Part shown: piece after piece, positions 1 to 10,003 of the stretch | Numbering within the stretch: position 1 is the first letter of the stretch | Layout of the letters: every line of letters begins with the position of its first letter | Assembly (NCBI GenBank): GCA_052400665.1 | Contig: JBQTGK010000004.1 | DNA from: JBQTGK01 sp052400665 | GTDB lineage: Bacteria; Bacteroidota; Bacteroidia; Bacteroidales; Marinifilaceae | Reading direction: 5' to 3' (one strand) | Length of the DNA stretch: 64,000 nt | The notes under the pieces: generated by a model | What the model was told of the DNA's origin: nothing | The model's input: the letters and a program-made list of their open reading frames with translations, nothing else | Databases searched by the model: none | Made by a program: the position numbers and the translations under genes

Positions 1-961
1 GATTGTTAAACATTGGTTCACCTTTTCGCCATGTTTCGTACCAGTGAAAACCTGTTCCCCATGCATATTTTGCTGCATCAGGATCATCCATAATTGTATT
101 GGCACGGTGGGTAATTAAATCGCGGTTATGATCCCAAATTACAATATTTTTATTGCCCAAACCTTCTTTTTCTAAAGTAGGGCCAAGGTGATTTTTTAGG
201 AAGTCGCGTTCTTCTTCGGCTGTATATATACAGGATTCCCAGCGTTGGGTAGCCATTGGTTCGTTTTGAATGGTAATACCCCAAACAGGTATTCCTTCTT
301 TTTCGTAAGCTTTAATAAATTTTGCGTAGTACATTGCCCATGAGTCGTAATATTCTGGTAGTAGTTTGCCTCCGTTTAGCATGTTATTATTGTCTTTCAT
401 GAAAGCTGGAGGACTCCATGGACTTGCATAAAATAGGATAGAACCACCTGCTTTTTTAATGGCTCTATGAATCATTGGAAGGCGGTATTTTTTATCAATA
501 TCAATGGAAAAAGTTTTTAATTCTTTATCTCCTTCCTTGATGTAGGTAAAATTACCTTTGCTAAAATCACAGGCATGTATAGATGTGCGCATTAGGGAGT
601 AGGCGATTCCTTCTTTGCTGTAATAGGCATTTAATAGTTCTTCTTGTTTTTCTTTTGATAGTTTTGCAAATACCTCTGCCGAGGCATCAGTTATGGCTCC
701 TCCAATTCCAATAAAACTTTGAAAGGTGTTGTTTGGATTCACGAAAATTGAGTTTTCGGTTTCCAATGCTTGTTTCGATTTTTTGAATACAACTTCTCCT
801 GTATTACTTAACCTTAAGTCGGTATCTTTTGCAGTGGTAACTATTTGAGCTATTTCACCTTCTGCAGTAAACTTTTTGTTATTTGTTGTATTTTTTAACG
901 AATCTGGTTGTGAACAAGCAGTACATGCCATTAGTAGTATTACAGGAATAATATTTTTCAT
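1..961 (-). CDS. GH30 family glycoside hydrolase, lipoprotein (3' end beyond window)
   Basis: 320 N-terminal residues are visible; the reading frame runs off the left edge. It starts MKNIIPVILLMACTACSQ, a lipoprotein signal with the lipobox-like TACS, so the enzyme is probably membrane anchored. The body resembles family 30 glucosylceramidase/beta-glucanase proteins: FQSFIGIGGAITDASAEVF near residues 80-98, FYASPWSPPAFMKDN, then GITIQNEP, where E234 would be the acid/base. The nucleophile Glu lies outside the window. GH30 enzymes of this branch act on beta-glucosides or beta-1,6-glucans; the exact substrate cannot be read here. It is the last visible gene of a minus-strand operon with GH9 and GH94 enzymes, which favours a beta-glucan. 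No stop is seen before the edge, so nothing suggests a broken gene. Confidence 0.85.
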   Translation of the reverse strand, partial: MKNIIPVILLMACTACSQPDSLKNTTNNKKFTAEGEIAQIVTTAKDTDLRLSNTGEVVFKKSKQALETENSIFVNPNNTFQSFIGIGGAITDASAEVFAKLSKEKQEELLNAYYSKEGIAYSLMRTSIHACDFSKGNFTYIKEGDKELKTFSIDIDKKYRLPMIHRAIKKAGGSILFYASPWSPPAFMKDNNNMLNGGKLLPEYYDSWAMYYAKFIKAYEKEGIPVWGITIQNEPMATQRWESCIYTAEEERDFLKNHLGPTLEKEGLGNKNIVIWDHNRDLITHRANTIMDDPDAAKYAWGTGFHWYETWRKGEPMFNN

Positions 962-989
962 GATAAGGAGCTTTTTTATTTATGTATAT

Positions 990-1017
990 AAGACTACCCC
1001 AGTTATGAGGTAGTCTT
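990..1017 (-). terminator. Intercistronic hairpin between susD and the GH30 gene
   Basis: A 9-bp perfect inverted repeat (AAGACTACC / GGTAGTCTT) with a 10-base loop lies between the SusD stop and the GH30 start. No clean U-run follows in the minus direction. It could be a weak or attenuating terminator or an mRNA-stabilising hairpin after susD. Confidence 0.45.
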
Positions 1018-1047
1018 ATTTTATGATTCAAATATTAAAAATAATTA

Positions 1048-2583
1048 TTAATATCCAGGATTTTGATCTACTTCATCAATAGCATTGTTTGCAATAATTT
1101 CAGCTTGTGGAATTGGAAACAATTCATTTTTGTTTGCTTTGTAACCTAAGCTACCCAGCTCTTGGCTTGCTAAATCCCAACGGACTAAATCCCAATATCT
1201 GCTACCTTCAAAGGCCAATTCTAATTGTCTTTCGGTAACAATAGCCTGAAAAATATCATCAGAAGCTTCAATGTCTTCAAGTCCGGCACGATCTCTCACT
1301 TTGTTTAGCTCAATTAAAGCCAATCCATCCTGAGTAGAAAAATGGTATGCTTCGGCTGCCATTAATAAAACATCAGCGTAACGCATTAGACGCCAGTTAA
1401 TAGTGTAGTTTAATTCAGGAACACCACTCTCGCTTGTATCAGAAGATTTAGTAACATATTTTAAACGCATATATCCTTCATAATCATGAGCATCAGGATC
1501 TTTTATTACACCACCTGTTTCTTCGAAATCAGCAGCTGAAATAAGTGTTGCATTTTTTCTTTCTGTATCTCCTGCATCCTCAAATGCTTTACCAATTTTT
1601 GCTGATGGTGAGTTGAAACCCCAACCATTTACGATATTAAGAGTTGAGTTTGCTACATCATAAACAGCATCTCTAGGACCTTGTAACTGAGCTTCAATAT
1701 TACTTTCGTTTCCTCCACCCCAAGGAAAATTACCCCAATCGTAAGATTCCTGAGCAGTATATGAAATCTCAAACAATGATTCTTGTCCAAATTCTGATTC
1801 TTTAGACCATACATCAGCAAAATTAGGTTCCAAATCGTACTGAGTACTACTAATAACTGCTTTAAGTTGTGTTAAGGCATCGCTATATTTCTTTTGATAC
1901 AGAAGCGCTTTACCATAGTATGCCTGAGCAGCACCTTTTGACATGCGATAACGATCGGCAGCACTATATTCGCTTTTTAGTGGTAGATCTGGAATTGCTT
2001 CGGAGAAATCTTTTTCTACTTGCGTATATATTTCTGCAGCAGTAGCACGAGGAAGATGATAATCAGCTTCGCTGGTTGGGTTAACAGTCATTAATGGTAC
2101 TCCACCATATAATGTTACCAATTCGAAGTAGCAATATGCTCTTAAAGCTTTTGCTTCAGCTATCATCTCTTTTTTGCCATCGGTATCTGGTTCAACTAAA
2201 TTAATAATTGTATTGGTTGAGCTAATTGTTTTATAAAAGTTAGACCAGATTAGTTTTAATTTGTCATTATCCGTTTGAATAGTGAAATCATCAATATTTT
2301 GATAACCAGTTTGATCACCTTCCGATGATCCGGCTAAACAGTCATCTGCCGGAAGGTTTTTTACAAAATAGACACTAGCCCAGCTACCACTTGAAAAATT
2401 GTTTTGCATGGCATTGTAAACACCAACAATGGCTAATTTTACTTCATCATCAGTATTTAGAAAGTCATCACTGGTAACACGACCTGTAGGATCAATCTCC
2501 AGGAATTCGTCTTCGTTACACGAAGAGCTGGAAATGGCGATGGCAATTCCCAATATATATTTTAATAATCTTAAATATTTCAT
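1048..2583 (-). CDS. SusD/RagB-like nutrient-binding outer membrane lipoprotein
   Basis: 511 aa surface lipoprotein, the usual SusD length. The signal peptide ends in SSSSC, followed by NEDEFLEIDP, the typical SusD N-terminus. TPR-like helical segments follow (EMIAEAKALRAYCYFELV, AAQAYYGKALLYQKKYSDAL). The C-terminal RagB/SusD region has the hallmark sequences YADVLLMAAEAY, LNKVRDRAGL, ERQLELAFEGSRYWDLVRW and the ending LFPIPQAEI near the stop. Its role is to capture oligosaccharide at the cell surface and close over the SusC channel. It lies 47 bp downstream of its SusC partner, and the flanking GH9, GH94 and GH30 genes point to beta-glucan oligosaccharides. Ligand residues cannot be assigned from sequence. 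Confidence 0.95.
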   Translation of the reverse strand: MKYLRLLKYILGIAIAISSSSCNEDEFLEIDPTGRVTSDDFLNTDDEVKLAIVGVYNAMQNNFSSGSWASVYFVKNLPADDCLAGSSEGDQTGYQNIDDFTIQTDNDKLKLIWSNFYKTISSTNTIINLVEPDTDGKKEMIAEAKALRAYCYFELVTLYGGVPLMTVNPTSEADYHLPRATAAEIYTQVEKDFSEAIPDLPLKSEYSAADRYRMSKGAAQAYYGKALLYQKKYSDALTQLKAVISSTQYDLEPNFADVWSKESEFGQESLFEISYTAQESYDWGNFPWGGGNESNIEAQLQGPRDAVYDVANSTLNIVNGWGFNSPSAKIGKAFEDAGDTERKNATLISAADFEETGGVIKDPDAHDYEGYMRLKYVTKSSDTSESGVPELNYTINWRLMRYADVLLMAAEAYHFSTQDGLALIELNKVRDRAGLEDIEASDDIFQAIVTERQLELAFEGSRYWDLVRWDLASQELGSLGYKANKNELFPIPQAEIIANNAIDEVDQNPGY

Positions 2584-2630
2584 TTTTTTTAGAATTTTAG
2601 TTCGTTTTTAATATTTAAACTAAATGCGGC

Positions 2631-5600
2631 TTAAAAATTAACTGATACACCGAAAATTACTTTTCCAGAGATAGGATAAATTCCTCGGTCTACACCTTGT
2701 CTGGTATTTGTAGAACTACCAGCTTCAGGATCTAATCCTTCGTAATCAGTAAATGTAAAGAAGTCGTCTAATGAAACAAATACACGAGCACGTTCGATAC
2801 CTGCTTGCTGACTTACTGCTTTAGGAAGAGTATATCCTAATTGAATTTGTTTGATTCGCATATAAGAACCATCTGATACCATTAAATCGCTACGATAAAC
2901 ATAGTCGCTGGTATTGTCGGCAGCTGGTCGGCTTGCGTTAGTGTTTGTTGGTGTCCATCTGTCATCATACATGAATGATGGTTTGTTCGAGAATGGTCTG
3001 TCAGAACGGAACCAACCCATAAACACATCATTTCCTTTTGAACCTTGAATAAACAAGTTAAAATCGAAGCCTTTGTATTGTGCATTAAAAGTAGCACCGT
3101 AAAGCATATCTGGATGAGGATCGCCAATGTAAGTCTGATCGGCAGCAGAAATTTCACCATCTTCATTTACATCAACAACATTAGGTGCTCCTGTTGTTTG
3201 ATCGATACCATCTGTTTTATAACCTTTAAAATACCATACTGGGTATCCTTTTTCGAACCATGTAAGATCGTAACCTCTTAGGTTATCACCAGCAATTGGT
3301 GAACCTGCTTGTTTGGTTACTTCGTTATCGAGAGTAGATAAGTTTAAGTTTACACTGTATTTAAACTCGTTGTCGTTGTTACGGTATCCTAATTCAAAAT
3401 CGAAACCTTTGTTTTCAACAGAACCTGCATTTGAATATGGATATTCGTTACCAACAGATAAAGGACCTTGAGCTACGAAGATTAAATCTTTGGTTTTCTT
3501 TTTGTAGTAGTCCATCGAGAAGCTCAATTTTCCATCTAATGATCTTAAATCTAAACCAAGATCTAATTGTTCGGTAGTTTCCCAAACAAGGTTAGGGTTG
3601 ATTAATTTATCAATTTCGGCTCCTGCCTGATAGCTATTAGTGGCATCTGGATATTGAATTCCTGAGAATACCCAGAATTCACGATCTTCGTTTCCAGGAA
3701 GGTTTGCTCTACTACCATTCTGTCCCCAACTACCTCTTAATTTTAAGTAGTCGATGCCATTAATATCGAAGAAATCTTCTTCAGATACAATCCAACCTAA
3801 GGAAGCTGCAGAGAATACAGCAGATTTATCGGTTGCTGGAAATGCATCGGCAGCATCACGACGAATTGAAAATTCAGCCATGTATCGATTCAAATAGTTA
3901 TATGATAAACGACCGAAAAAAGAAGTCATTGTGTGGTTAACGTATCCACCGCCTGTTTTATCAAATTCGTCGGATGTAGTATGATCTTGATAAGCATACT
4001 GATCGCCTTCGGCAATCATTGGTCCAGAGTACATTGACCAGTTTGGTTCCTGATTTTCTTCAGCAGAATAACCAGCTAGTATTGTAAAGTCGTGATCGCC
4101 AACTTTTTTGTTGTAGGTTGCAAAGTTTTCCCACAACCAGGTGTACCATTTGTTAATATCATCACTAACAGAAGTAGCAGAGTTTTGATTCTCGCTAGAG
4201 AAGTAATAAGTTGGGGCCCACGAATGTTGAGTTTGATAAGTTAAATCCAATCCCACACGAGTGGTGAACGATAAACCTTTAATTGGCTTAACAGTTGCAT
4301 AAGCCATACCTAAAACCTTATCCTGGGTAATTGTATTGTGATAAGTATCGAGTAGGGCAAGAGGATTTGCAGTTTCTCCAGTTACATATTGAGCCAAGCC
4401 ATAGTAACGACCATTGCTATTTTTTAGTATTGTGTTGCCACCATCTAATAAACTTTGTACGTTATCAGGTGTTCCATCATAAGTTACCGGAGTAAGTGGA
4501 TCAATTAAAAGAGCATTGTTAACAACACTTCTATATTCATCATCTTCACCAATGTATTTTTGTTTTGAGTGAGAGAAACTAAAGTTATTACCTACTTCTA
4601 ACCACTCTTTCACACTACTTTTGGCATTAACACGAGCTGTAAATCTTTCATATTTTGCTTTCTCGTCGCCAACAATACCATTTTGAGAGAAGTAAGAACC
4701 AGAAATCATATAACTTGATTTTTCAGTACCTCCAGTATAGCTTAAGTGGTGTTTTTGCATAGGTGCAACTTCAAAAACTTCGTCTAGCCAATCGGTATCG
4801 GTACCGTTTTGTTCAACAGTGCCAGCGCCCGATTCAGTCATCCATTGCTGATATTCGTTAGCATTCATTAGGTCCATATCGCTTCTTGAGCTTTGGAAAC
4901 CATATTGAAAATCGTAACTAATTTTTCCTTTGCCTGATTTTCCTGATTTGGTGGTAATAATAATAACACCATTTGCACCTTCGGTACCATAAATAGCAGC
5001 AGAGGCCGCATCTTTTAGCACATCGAATGATTCAATATCACTGGGATCGATGTTGTTGATATCGCCAGTTTTCATTCCATCAACAATAAATAAAGGATTC
5101 GAATTTCCGTTGGAGTTTACACCACGAATACGAATATTTGTTCCAGCTCCTGGAGAACCAGAGGTTGCAAGAACAGATACACCAGCAGTTCGTCCCTGAA
5201 TTGCCTGATCGGCTCTAGAGGCAGGTGTGTTTTGAAGATCTTCACCTTTAACACTGGAAATAGATCCTGTGTTTAAAGCTTTTTTCTGAACACCATATCC
5301 AATTACAACAACTTCGTCTACACTTAGTGCATCTTCGAGCATTGTTACATTGATTGTAGTTTTATCGCCAACTAAAATTTCCTGAGTTGTGTGTCCGATA
5401 AAACTAAACACTATAACGTTTTCGGAATTTGCGGTAATACTGTAATCTCCGTCGATATTGGAGACTGTTCCTGTAGTGGTTCCCTTAAGAGAGATGTTTA
5501 CACCTGGTAAGCCAATACCAGAAGAATCGATTATTTTTCCGGATATATTTTTGTCCGGATTTTGGGCAAAAACCAAGGCTGTATTTAACAGCACAGCAAG

Positions 5601-5696
5601 TAAAAGAAGGGCGGGTTTAAATAACCAATTGCCATTCATTTGCTTCATTTTCTTAAAGCAGGTTAGAGCTGCTCTTGAATTGTCAGATTTTTTCAT
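2631..5696 (-). CDS. SusC/RagA-like TonB-dependent outer membrane transporter
   Basis: About 1021 aa from the start chosen here. Order: signal segment (PALLLLAVLLNTALVFAQ), CarboxypepD-regulatory-like domain (ISGKIIDSSGIGLPGVNISL), TonB-box-like DEVVVIGYG, plug domain (NIRIRGVNSN, NPLFIVDGM, DVLKDAASAAIYG, GANGVIIITTKSG), then the beta-barrel ending in GKVIFGVSVNF. There is no STN domain and no sigma/anti-sigma pair beside it, unlike the other two SusCs in the window. The frame is open back to 5807, but that would overlap the GH9 gene. I prefer 5696 because the bases around it (CAAATTTATGAAAAAA) are shared with the other two susC starts; 5714 is a second possibility. It imports glycans in a TonB-dependent way together with the downstream SusD. 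Confidence 0.93.
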   Translation of the reverse strand: MKKSDNSRAALTCFKKMKQMNGNWLFKPALLLLAVLLNTALVFAQNPDKNISGKIIDSSGIGLPGVNISLKGTTTGTVSNIDGDYSITANSENVIVFSFIGHTTQEILVGDKTTINVTMLEDALSVDEVVVIGYGVQKKALNTGSISSVKGEDLQNTPASRADQAIQGRTAGVSVLATSGSPGAGTNIRIRGVNSNGNSNPLFIVDGMKTGDINNIDPSDIESFDVLKDAASAAIYGTEGANGVIIITTKSGKSGKGKISYDFQYGFQSSRSDMDLMNANEYQQWMTESGAGTVEQNGTDTDWLDEVFEVAPMQKHHLSYTGGTEKSSYMISGSYFSQNGIVGDEKAKYERFTARVNAKSSVKEWLEVGNNFSFSHSKQKYIGEDDEYRSVVNNALLIDPLTPVTYDGTPDNVQSLLDGGNTILKNSNGRYYGLAQYVTGETANPLALLDTYHNTITQDKVLGMAYATVKPIKGLSFTTRVGLDLTYQTQHSWAPTYYFSSENQNSATSVSDDINKWYTWLWENFATYNKKVGDHDFTILAGYSAEENQEPNWSMYSGPMIAEGDQYAYQDHTTSDEFDKTGGGYVNHTMTSFFGRLSYNYLNRYMAEFSIRRDAADAFPATDKSAVFSAASLGWIVSEEDFFDINGIDYLKLRGSWGQNGSRANLPGNEDREFWVFSGIQYPDATNSYQAGAEIDKLINPNLVWETTEQLDLGLDLRSLDGKLSFSMDYYKKKTKDLIFVAQGPLSVGNEYPYSNAGSVENKGFDFELGYRNNDNEFKYSVNLNLSTLDNEVTKQAGSPIAGDNLRGYDLTWFEKGYPVWYFKGYKTDGIDQTTGAPNVVDVNEDGEISAADQTYIGDPHPDMLYGATFNAQYKGFDFNLFIQGSKGNDVFMGWFRSDRPFSNKPSFMYDDRWTPTNTNASRPAADNTSDYVYRSDLMVSDGSYMRIKQIQLGYTLPKAVSQQAGIERARVFVSLDDFFTFTDYEGLDPEAGSSTNTRQGVDRGIYPISGKVIFGVSVNF

Positions 5697-5740
5697 AAAT
5701 TTGAAATGATTCATTAGCGTTAATTTGTTATGGATTATTT

Positions 5741-5773
5741 GCCGGAAGGACAGGGCCAACAGATCTTTCCGGC
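5741..5773 (-). promoter_or_regulatory. susC leader hairpin
   Basis: Inverted repeat with arms GCCGGAAAGA and TCCTTCCGGC in the minus-strand RNA (one mismatch, 13-base loop). It lies directly after the GH9 stop and about 44 bases before the preferred susC start. Comparable C[CG]GAAA...TTTC[CG]G hairpins precede both other susC genes (23813-23840 and 35923-35948). No U-run follows, so a simple terminator is unlikely. Confidence 0.5.
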
Positions 5774-5778
5774 ATCTT

Positions 5779-7503
5779 TTATTTTTCATAATACTTATCA
5801 ATTCCACAGGTTAAAAAAACAAGAGGAGCATTCCAGTTAATTGCAATTTCGTTGGTGGAATAACTACACTCTTTATCAATATAAGATTTAGAAGGGTAGT
5901 CAGATCTGATTATATCAGGTCCGCAATCGGTTCGTACAATTAAATTAGGTCCACCAACTAAAAAACCTGGAACTGGTTGGTTAACAGTGTCAGATGCAGA
6001 TGGCCGGTGGTGAATATTAAGAGGGCTTAAGCTTCCAAAACCTGTGACAAAGCAATAAGCTGTTGCATTTCGGCCAAGCAAATAATCTAAACTTTCTCTT
6101 GCTGAGTTCAGGTATTTGGAATTCTTAGTAATTTGGTATGCAATAATTTTTATTATGCCTTGATTGGCAAATATAGAGTTGCTGCCCCAAACGTAATTTT
6201 GAATTGCTGTACGGTAAGGACTTTTATCTTCGAGTTTTATTAATTTGTCGGTGTATTTTATAAAATCTGCGTTTAGAACTTCAAATTCATCTTTTTTATT
6301 AGAGGTAAGAAGCGATATACTACCTAAAGTATTTACTTCTTGCCAGGCGGGAGTTTTACTTGTAGCTTTTGTCTTTTCAAGATAAGTTTTATAGGTTGTT
6401 TTGTCTGTTGCCAGATATAATTCAGCAGAAGCCCAAAACCATTCGTCTTTTAGTTTTGTATCGTCATAAGCCCCGGTTTGAATATCGGAAGGTTGCAGGT
6501 AATATTTTTTCGGATTTTTAAGCGCCCATTCCCAAGCTTTTTCCGATTGAACACGACAAGAATCAGCTAAGCCAGGTAAGTTTGAATCAAAATTGGCGAA
6601 AAGACGAGATGCATAAGCCATTGTTGCTGCGAAGTCTAAGGTTGCGGCCGTACTTTTTTGGACCAAATATCTCTTATTTACTGCATCGTGTGGCATAACA
6701 AAACCTTCAAAATTTTTGGTGGTTAATTTGTGATAAACTCCACCATCAAAAGGATCCTGCATAGTCATCATCCATCTTAAATTATACAATGCTTCGTCTA
6801 AAATATCAGGAATGTCATTATCTGATTCAGGAATATTCAGGTTTACTTCATTAAAATAATCTGTAAATGAACTGTAAGCTAATAGTAAGGTATAAGTGGA
6901 AATGCTGCTATTTACAATATACTTGTTGTAGTCTCCGGCATCGTACCATCCTTTAGGTGATGAGATAATGCTATTTTCAGGATGATTTTTGTCGGCTGCC
7001 GAGGCGTGATAATAAACAAGAGTATCGGGATGACCAGCCGGACGTGCCCACTTGCCTCCATGTATACTGTCAATATCTATTCCCGAGCGATTAAAATAAA
7101 AAGACTTAAGCGAAGCTTTTGCAAGTTTCGCGTAAGGTCTTTTTGAAATGATTATTTTATTTGAGATGATGCTGTCATTTATTACAATATAATAGGTTCC
7201 CTGATCTGTAACTTCTGAAAAATCGATAGATTGGACTGTGTCGCCAGATAAGGAACAATATTGTTTTGTTCCAGCAGCTTTTTCGAGTATGATTTTACCC
7301 TTGCTGTTTTTAATCTGAAACAGATTTGTATTTGTTCTGGTTATTGCTTTTTTAGGAGCATTGCATTCGTATCCAACTTGATTGATGAGAATAAGTTTCT
7401 CATTTGAAGAAACTGGTTTGATACTTTTTTTGCAAGAGTAAACCAATGCAATTAACGAAACAACAAAAAACAAAAGCGGTATATTATAATATCTGATTTT
7501 CAT
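5779..7503 (-). CDS. GH9 family glucanase (cellulase-type), lipoprotein
   Basis: 574 aa. The N-terminus is a lipoprotein signal (LIALVYSCKK). An Ig-like CelD N-terminal domain follows (LILINQVGYECNAPKKAI, roughly residues 35-130), then the GH9 (alpha/alpha)6 catalytic domain. The family signatures are present: GWYDAGDYNKY with Asp188 and Asp191 (base/nucleophile water Asp pair), HHRPSA as the family His signature, and NEIAINWNAP with Glu552 as catalytic acid. GH9 enzymes cut beta-1,4-glucan chains by inversion; some members are exo-acting. The enzyme is probably periplasmic or surface anchored, feeding oligosaccharides to the GH94 phosphorylase encoded 13 bp upstream. No truncation is seen. 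Confidence 0.92.
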   Translation of the reverse strand: MKIRYYNIPLLFFVVSLIALVYSCKKSIKPVSSNEKLILINQVGYECNAPKKAITRTNTNLFQIKNSKGKIILEKAAGTKQYCSLSGDTVQSIDFSEVTDQGTYYIVINDSIISNKIIISKRPYAKLAKASLKSFYFNRSGIDIDSIHGGKWARPAGHPDTLVYYHASAADKNHPENSIISSPKGWYDAGDYNKYIVNSSISTYTLLLAYSSFTDYFNEVNLNIPESDNDIPDILDEALYNLRWMMTMQDPFDGGVYHKLTTKNFEGFVMPHDAVNKRYLVQKSTAATLDFAATMAYASRLFANFDSNLPGLADSCRVQSEKAWEWALKNPKKYYLQPSDIQTGAYDDTKLKDEWFWASAELYLATDKTTYKTYLEKTKATSKTPAWQEVNTLGSISLLTSNKKDEFEVLNADFIKYTDKLIKLEDKSPYRTAIQNYVWGSNSIFANQGIIKIIAYQITKNSKYLNSARESLDYLLGRNATAYCFVTGFGSLSPLNIHHRPSASDTVNQPVPGFLVGGPNLIVRTDCGPDIIRSDYPSKSYIDKECSYSTNEIAINWNAPLVFLTCGIDKYYEK

Positions 7504-7516
7504 CTTTTAATAATAT

Positions 7517-9949
7517 TTATCCTAATATGATTTTTACTTTATGAGTGCCTGTGCTATGTAAAGGAATAATATTGCCATTAATTATTTCTCCATCTACTTC
7601 CATTGATTTTACGCCTTTGTTAATTCCCTTAGGATTAGTGATTTCAATAATGTAGCTTGCTCCTCGAAATTGGCGTGTAATGGTATATTTTTTCCATTCT
7701 TTTGGAATGCAAGGATCAATTTTTAATCCATCGTAATCGGGTTGGATACCCAAAATGTATTGAGTAATTGCATAAAAATTCCATGATGCGGTTCCTGTTA
7801 GCCAGCTATTTTTTCCTTCGCCAGGTTTAAAGGCATCTTTTCCGGCTACCATTTGGCAATACACATAAGGTTCAACTTTGTGTAGTTCACTTATTTCTTC
7901 GAGATAAGCTGGACATATTTTTCGGAAATATTCCCATGCCTGATCACCTCTTCCTAAAAGTGTTTCACCAATAATTATCCATGGATTGTTATGGCAGAAG
8001 ATACCTGCGTTTTCTTTGTATCCGGCAGGATAGGTTGATATTTCGCCATATTCAATTTTATACTCGGTAAATGCTGGGTTGTTTAGAACAATACCATAAG
8101 GAGTATCGAGCATTTCTTTTACGCTATTTAGTGCTTTTTCGGGCATATTATCTTCAACTCCAATTTCTGCCATACTGCACCAGCCTTGCGATTCGATAAA
8201 TATTTTGCCTTCTTTGTTTTCTTTAGAGCCTACTTTGTTACCAAAATAGTCATAAGCTCTTAGGTACCAATCTCCATCCCATCCATTTTTCTTAACAGCT
8301 TCGCACATGTTGTTCACATGATTTTGAGCTTTTTGGGCATCTTTTTCTTTTCCTATTTTTTTGCATAGGGTAACATATTCTTTTCCATAAACTACAAAAA
8401 GTCCGGCAATCATTAATGATTCGGCTGTTCTTCCTTTTTTGTTTCCTGTGGTTTGGAAAGACTCGTTAGGATTGTTCGAAAAGCAGTTTAGGTTCAAGCA
8501 ATCGTTCCAATCGGCACGACCAATTAAAGGCAGATTATTAGGACCTAAATTATTAACTACGTGATAGAATGAAACATGTAAATGATCGAATAAGCTTTTA
8601 GCTTTGCTGGCATCATTATCGAAAGGAACTTGTTCTTCTAAAATTGAAAAATCGCCTGTTTCTTTTATGTAGCATGTTACCGATAAGATTAACCACAACG
8701 GATCATCATTAAAATCGCCTCCTAAGGCATGATTCCCCATTTTTGTTAAGGGTTGATATTGATGATAGCATCCGCCATCTTCGAATTGTGTTGCTGCAAT
8801 ATCTAGGATTCGTTCGCGTGCCAATTCTGGAATTTGATGTACAAAACCAATTAAATCCTGATTAGAATCTCGGAATCCCATGCCACGACCAATTCCACTC
8901 TCGAAGAAACTTGCGCTTCTCGACATGTTAAAGGTGACCATGCATTGGTACTGATTCCAAATGCTAACCATTCTGTTTAGTTCGGTTTCTTTACTTTCCA
9001 GGTTAAATTTATTAAGTAAGTTTGACCAGTAAGTTTCTAAATTGGCGAAAGCGGCATTGACTTTTTCCGTCGTGTCAAATTTTGCTATCATTTCATTTGC
9101 CCTGGTTTTATTGATTACGCCTTTAGATTCCCATTTTTCTTCGTCTTTGTTCTCTACATATCCTAAAATGAATACAAAGTCTTTTTCTTCGCCCGGCTGT
9201 AATTCAACTTCGATGTAATGAGATGCAACAGGCGACCATCCGTGAGCAATGCTGTTTCCAGCTTCTCCATTTTCAATTGCCTGTGGTTTTTCGAATCCAT
9301 TGTGCATGCCAATAAAGCTTTCGCGATCGGTATCAAATCCATTAATCTTAGAATTTACAGAAAAGAATGCGTAATGGTTTCTTCTCTCTTTGTATTCTGT
9401 TTTATGATAAAGTGCTGATCCTTCCACTTCCACTTCACCTGTAGAAAGGTTACGTTGAAAATTGGTCATGTCGTCTTCAGCATTCCAAAGGCACCATTCT
9501 GCAAACGAAAAAAGTTTTATTTTTTTTACTTTATCGGTTTCATTTTTTAGTTTTAACAAGTGTATTTCTCCCATATAATCGAGAGGAATAAAGCATAGTA
9601 GATTGGATGAAAGTCCATTTTTACTACTTAAAAAACGAGTATAGCTAAGACCATGACGGCATTCGTATTTGTCTAGTTCCGTTTGTGTTGGTTTAAAGCC
9701 TGGATTCCAAGTGCACTCCTCATCTTTTATATAGTAGTAACGTCCGCCCATATCAACAGGCACGTTATTGTAACGATATCTAGTTAATCTTCTAAATTTC
9801 GCATCTTTATAAAAAGTGTATCCTCCCGCTGTATTTGATATCAAACCAAAAAAATCTTTATTTCCCAGATAATTAATCCATGGGAAAGGTGTTTTTGGTG
9901 ATGTAATCACATACTCTCTATTGGTGTCATCAAAGAAACCGTACTTCAT
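7517..9949 (-). CDS. GH94 cellobiose/cello-oligosaccharide phosphorylase
   Basis: 810 aa, the usual length for cellobiose phosphorylase, with no signal peptide, so cytoplasmic. It opens MKYGFFDDTNREYVI followed by PKTPFPWINYLGN, nearly diagnostic for GH94 cellobiose phosphorylases. GRADWNDCLNL near residue 480 holds the general-acid Asp (the D of WND). FFESGIGRGMGFRDSNQD and NAGIFCHNNPWIIIGE are further family blocks. The reaction is phosphorolysis of a beta-1,4-linked glucose disaccharide to alpha-glucose-1-phosphate plus glucose, saving one ATP. It sits between the GPH importer and the GH9 glucanase, consistent with intracellular cleavage of imported cellobiose. Laminaribiose or mixed-linkage specificity cannot be excluded. 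Confidence 0.93.
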   Translation of the reverse strand: MKYGFFDDTNREYVITSPKTPFPWINYLGNKDFFGLISNTAGGYTFYKDAKFRRLTRYRYNNVPVDMGGRYYYIKDEECTWNPGFKPTQTELDKYECRHGLSYTRFLSSKNGLSSNLLCFIPLDYMGEIHLLKLKNETDKVKKIKLFSFAEWCLWNAEDDMTNFQRNLSTGEVEVEGSALYHKTEYKERRNHYAFFSVNSKINGFDTDRESFIGMHNGFEKPQAIENGEAGNSIAHGWSPVASHYIEVELQPGEEKDFVFILGYVENKDEEKWESKGVINKTRANEMIAKFDTTEKVNAAFANLETYWSNLLNKFNLESKETELNRMVSIWNQYQCMVTFNMSRSASFFESGIGRGMGFRDSNQDLIGFVHQIPELARERILDIAATQFEDGGCYHQYQPLTKMGNHALGGDFNDDPLWLILSVTCYIKETGDFSILEEQVPFDNDASKAKSLFDHLHVSFYHVVNNLGPNNLPLIGRADWNDCLNLNCFSNNPNESFQTTGNKKGRTAESLMIAGLFVVYGKEYVTLCKKIGKEKDAQKAQNHVNNMCEAVKKNGWDGDWYLRAYDYFGNKVGSKENKEGKIFIESQGWCSMAEIGVEDNMPEKALNSVKEMLDTPYGIVLNNPAFTEYKIEYGEISTYPAGYKENAGIFCHNNPWIIIGETLLGRGDQAWEYFRKICPAYLEEISELHKVEPYVYCQMVAGKDAFKPGEGKNSWLTGTASWNFYAITQYILGIQPDYDGLKIDPCIPKEWKKYTITRQFRGASYIIEITNPKGINKGVKSMEVDGEIINGNIIPLHSTGTHKVKIILG

Positions 9950-10003
9950 AATACTTTAATTAAAATGTTTATTTTATAAAGTGTATATCACTTTTTGTAT
10001 TCT

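Noticed and set aside
5697..5807. N-terminal extension of the first SusC to 5807
   Set aside because: It overlaps the GH9 gene end and the leader hairpin; the shared susC start context is at 5696.
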